Shown here: piece by piece, positions 62,671-64,000 of the stretch
How the letters are laid out: each line of letters starts with the position of its first letter
Position numbering within the stretch: the stretch's first letter is position 1
Assembly: GCF_030605225.1 (NCBI RefSeq)
Contig: NZ_JAUWAV010000016.1
Coordinates: 1-64,000 of the forward strand
Direction: 5' to 3'
DNA length: 64,000 nucleotides
Origin: Geoalkalibacter sp.
GTDB taxonomy: Bacteria; Desulfobacterota; Desulfuromonadia; Desulfuromonadales; Geoalkalibacteraceae
Translations under genes and position numbers: made by a program
The notes under the pieces: model-generated
What the model saw: the letters and a program-made list of their open reading frames with translations, nothing else
Databases searched by the model: none
Told to the model about the DNA's origin: nothing

Positions 62671-64000
62671 ATGCCGTCCGCAAGACATCTCTGCCTGATC
62701 AATCCGTCATCCGGCAATGCCGGCACCTTTTGCGCCACGGATGCCCGCATCGATCCGCGGCAGGCCCTGCAGAACATCCTGGAAGCCGGAACGGGTCTTC
62801 CCTTCAGTGTCGGTGATGCCACCGCCGGTAGCGAAAGCGAACTGCAGGTGGCGGTCGGCGGGCGGCGCGATGAAGTCGATCTGCCTCTGGTCATCGCTCA
62901 ATCCAACTATTACGCCAATATCATGCGGCGGGTGCGTTCCGGCGACGCCTCGCCGCAGTTGGTGTCCAGTCTTGAGCGCTTTCTGGCGGATAATGCCGAT
63001 GGCGTCTGGGAAAACAGCTGGGTGCGTTTTCCCAGACGCTGCCTCTCCCCCTTTGCCGCCGAGGTGTTGAGTGCGGACCTGCGCGCGGATAAGAGTCACC
63101 CGCACGGGGAGATGCGGCGCGACATGGAGCGCTTTTTCACGGAGCATCGGGGTGAGACCTGCCTGCGCGTGCCGGTCAGCTACCTGCTTAAACTGGCCCT
63201 GGCCGATGCCCTCAGCAAGCTGCCCGCTCAGTCCGTAACTCTATGGGGCACTGGTCGGGAGTTGCTCGGACATTTTCTCAACGACAACACGTCTCCGGAA
63301 ACCTTCTCGTTTCATATCAGTACGTTGCATCAGCGCAACAATCCCGGCCATCCCGTCGCGCGAGAAACCGCCAAGCGCTACTTGCTGACGCAACTACTCA
63401 CCGCCTACGCCAATGCCCAATTTGAGCTTACCGACAGCGGGCAGCATGCGGCGGTCTATTACGCGCCTCATCCCCCGGTCCGTCAGAAGGAGCTCAACGA
63501 CATCATCTCCGACAGCTTCTATCGAGAGCTGTTCATGAGTCCCTGCCTCTCAGGCTGGGACCAGGGCGAAAAAAAACACGGCTACATGCATCTGTGCCAT
63601 CAGGTGCTCAGCCGCAGTCAACTGACCGCCGTCGCCAAATTGCGCGAAGCCGGCATCATCAGCCACAATCTGGTGGTGCTGCGCGGGGTGTCCAATGTGA
63701 GTCTGGCCAATAACGGCACGCATGTCAGCCTCGGCAGCCGCCTGCTCAGCGGCTGGCAGCGACAGGGACTTCCTGGTTTCGGGCGCGTCGAAGAGAAGGC
63801 GGTGGGAGATCTGGCCATTAAAATCTTCGAGCACTTTCTTCCCCTGTTCGTCGGAACCTACAGCGCAGCACCCTATCGTCTGGGCTTTGCCGATTTCCAT
63901 CCGGAAAAAGCCCTGGGCTTTCTCCCCCACGAACTGCACGAAACCCACCTGCGCAAGCTCTGGCGGCGCTGGCGCAAAAAGGCTTCTCTCAAAGTTTTCG
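62671..64000 (+). CDS. Unrecognised protein, 3' end cut by the window edge
   Basis: At least 443 residues are coded without a stop. It starts MPSARHLCLINPSSGNAG and has no signal peptide or membrane segment. Charged and His-rich stretches occur (YMHLCHQVLSRSQLT, LPHELHETHLRKLWRRWRKK). No known catalytic motif was identified. The AGTCC region before the ATG is a poor ribosome-binding site, but the frame is long, uses codons like its neighbours, and no other start is better. It may be cytoplasmic. Function is unknown; nothing links it to the c-di-GMP protein except position. Confidence 0.65.
   Translation, partial: MPSARHLCLINPSSGNAGTFCATDARIDPRQALQNILEAGTGLPFSVGDATAGSESELQVAVGGRRDEVDLPLVIAQSNYYANIMRRVRSGDASPQLVSSLERFLADNADGVWENSWVRFPRRCLSPFAAEVLSADLRADKSHPHGEMRRDMERFFTEHRGETCLRVPVSYLLKLALADALSKLPAQSVTLWGTGRELLGHFLNDNTSPETFSFHISTLHQRNNPGHPVARETAKRYLLTQLLTAYANAQFELTDSGQHAAVYYAPHPPVRQKELNDIISDSFYRELFMSPCLSGWDQGEKKHGYMHLCHQVLSRSQLTAVAKLREAGIISHNLVVLRGVSNVSLANNGTHVSLGSRLLSGWQRQGLPGFGRVEEKAVGDLAIKIFEHFLPLFVGTYSAAPYRLGFADFHPEKALGFLPHELHETHLRKLWRRWRKKASLKVF

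Noticed and set aside
1-64000. tRNA or rRNA genes, CRISPR arrays, prophage or integrase genes
   Set aside because: No cloverleaf, rRNA-like stretch, regularly spaced repeat array or phage structural gene was seen by reading; only the group II intron qualifies as a mobile element.

Overview
The window is a GC-rich, densely coded bacterial chromosome segment. Gene content points to a Deltaproteobacterium of the Desulfuromonadales (Geobacter, Geoalkalibacter or Desulfuromonas-like). The reasons are a haem-biosynthesis cluster ordered precorrin-2 dehydrogenase, ccsA/hemX, hemA, hemC, cobA-hemD fusion, hemB; a chemoreceptor with a c-type haem motif; a polyphosphate:AMP phosphotransferase; and many two-component and c-di-GMP genes. 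This assignment is inferred from gene content only; no rRNA or tRNA gene was seen.

Layout. 1-3.8 kb: a large secreted-type repeat protein with an abnormal 5' end, and a small lipoprotein. 3.9-7.2 kb: a BaeSR-like two-component system divergent from two small envelope proteins, one of them Spy/CpxP-like. 7.4-8.1 kb: a nucleotidyltransferase-like gene overlapping a 72-residue basic protein. 8.1-14.3 kb (minus): polyphosphate:AMP phosphotransferase, an outer-membrane barrel, a lipoprotein with six Ig-like repeats, and a haem-binding chemoreceptor. 14.5-23.3 kb (plus): a ClC transporter and UvrD helicase, then an orphan PhnD-like binding protein, a hybrid histidine kinase and a DUF4139 protein. 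23.4-25.2 kb: a group II intron inserted at the terminator shared by two convergent genes. 25.2-27.3 kb (minus): a NarL-type two-component system. 27.35-27.69 kb: a non-coding stretch with a candidate small RNA. 27.7-30.5 kb: a dynamin-like GTPase convergent with an RNase Z-like hydrolase. 30.6-35.0 kb (minus): HtrA/DegP protease, a Cus-type two-component system and ppsR. 35.2-38.2 kb: prmA, rsmE and a zinc-ribbon RDD membrane protein. 38.2-42.7 kb: a metallo-hydrolase, dapF, a HAD phosphatase, dtd, darP, a DUF4124 protein and trxA. 42.8-50.0 kb: the haem and sirohaem cluster behind a strong sigma70-type promoter. 50.2-53 kb: DUF2270, M16 peptidase, LapA-like and HIT proteins. 53-62.5 kb: a second binding-protein/hybrid-kinase pair with an AAA+ GAF regulator, and a REC-PAS-GGDEF-EAL protein. 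62.7-64 kb: the start of an unrecognised protein that runs off the window.

Themes. Two unrelated orphan periplasmic binding proteins are each translationally coupled to a large hybrid histidine kinase and have no transporter genes beside them, which suggests binding-protein-fed signalling. At least three families of intergenic palindromes are present; in two genes (dapF, hemA) the palindrome supplies the stop codon. The group II intron separated a response regulator from its terminator and changed the last residues of that protein. The candidate small RNA between 27.47 and 27.59 kb, with repeated C-rich anti-Shine-Dalgarno-like motifs, is among the least explained features.
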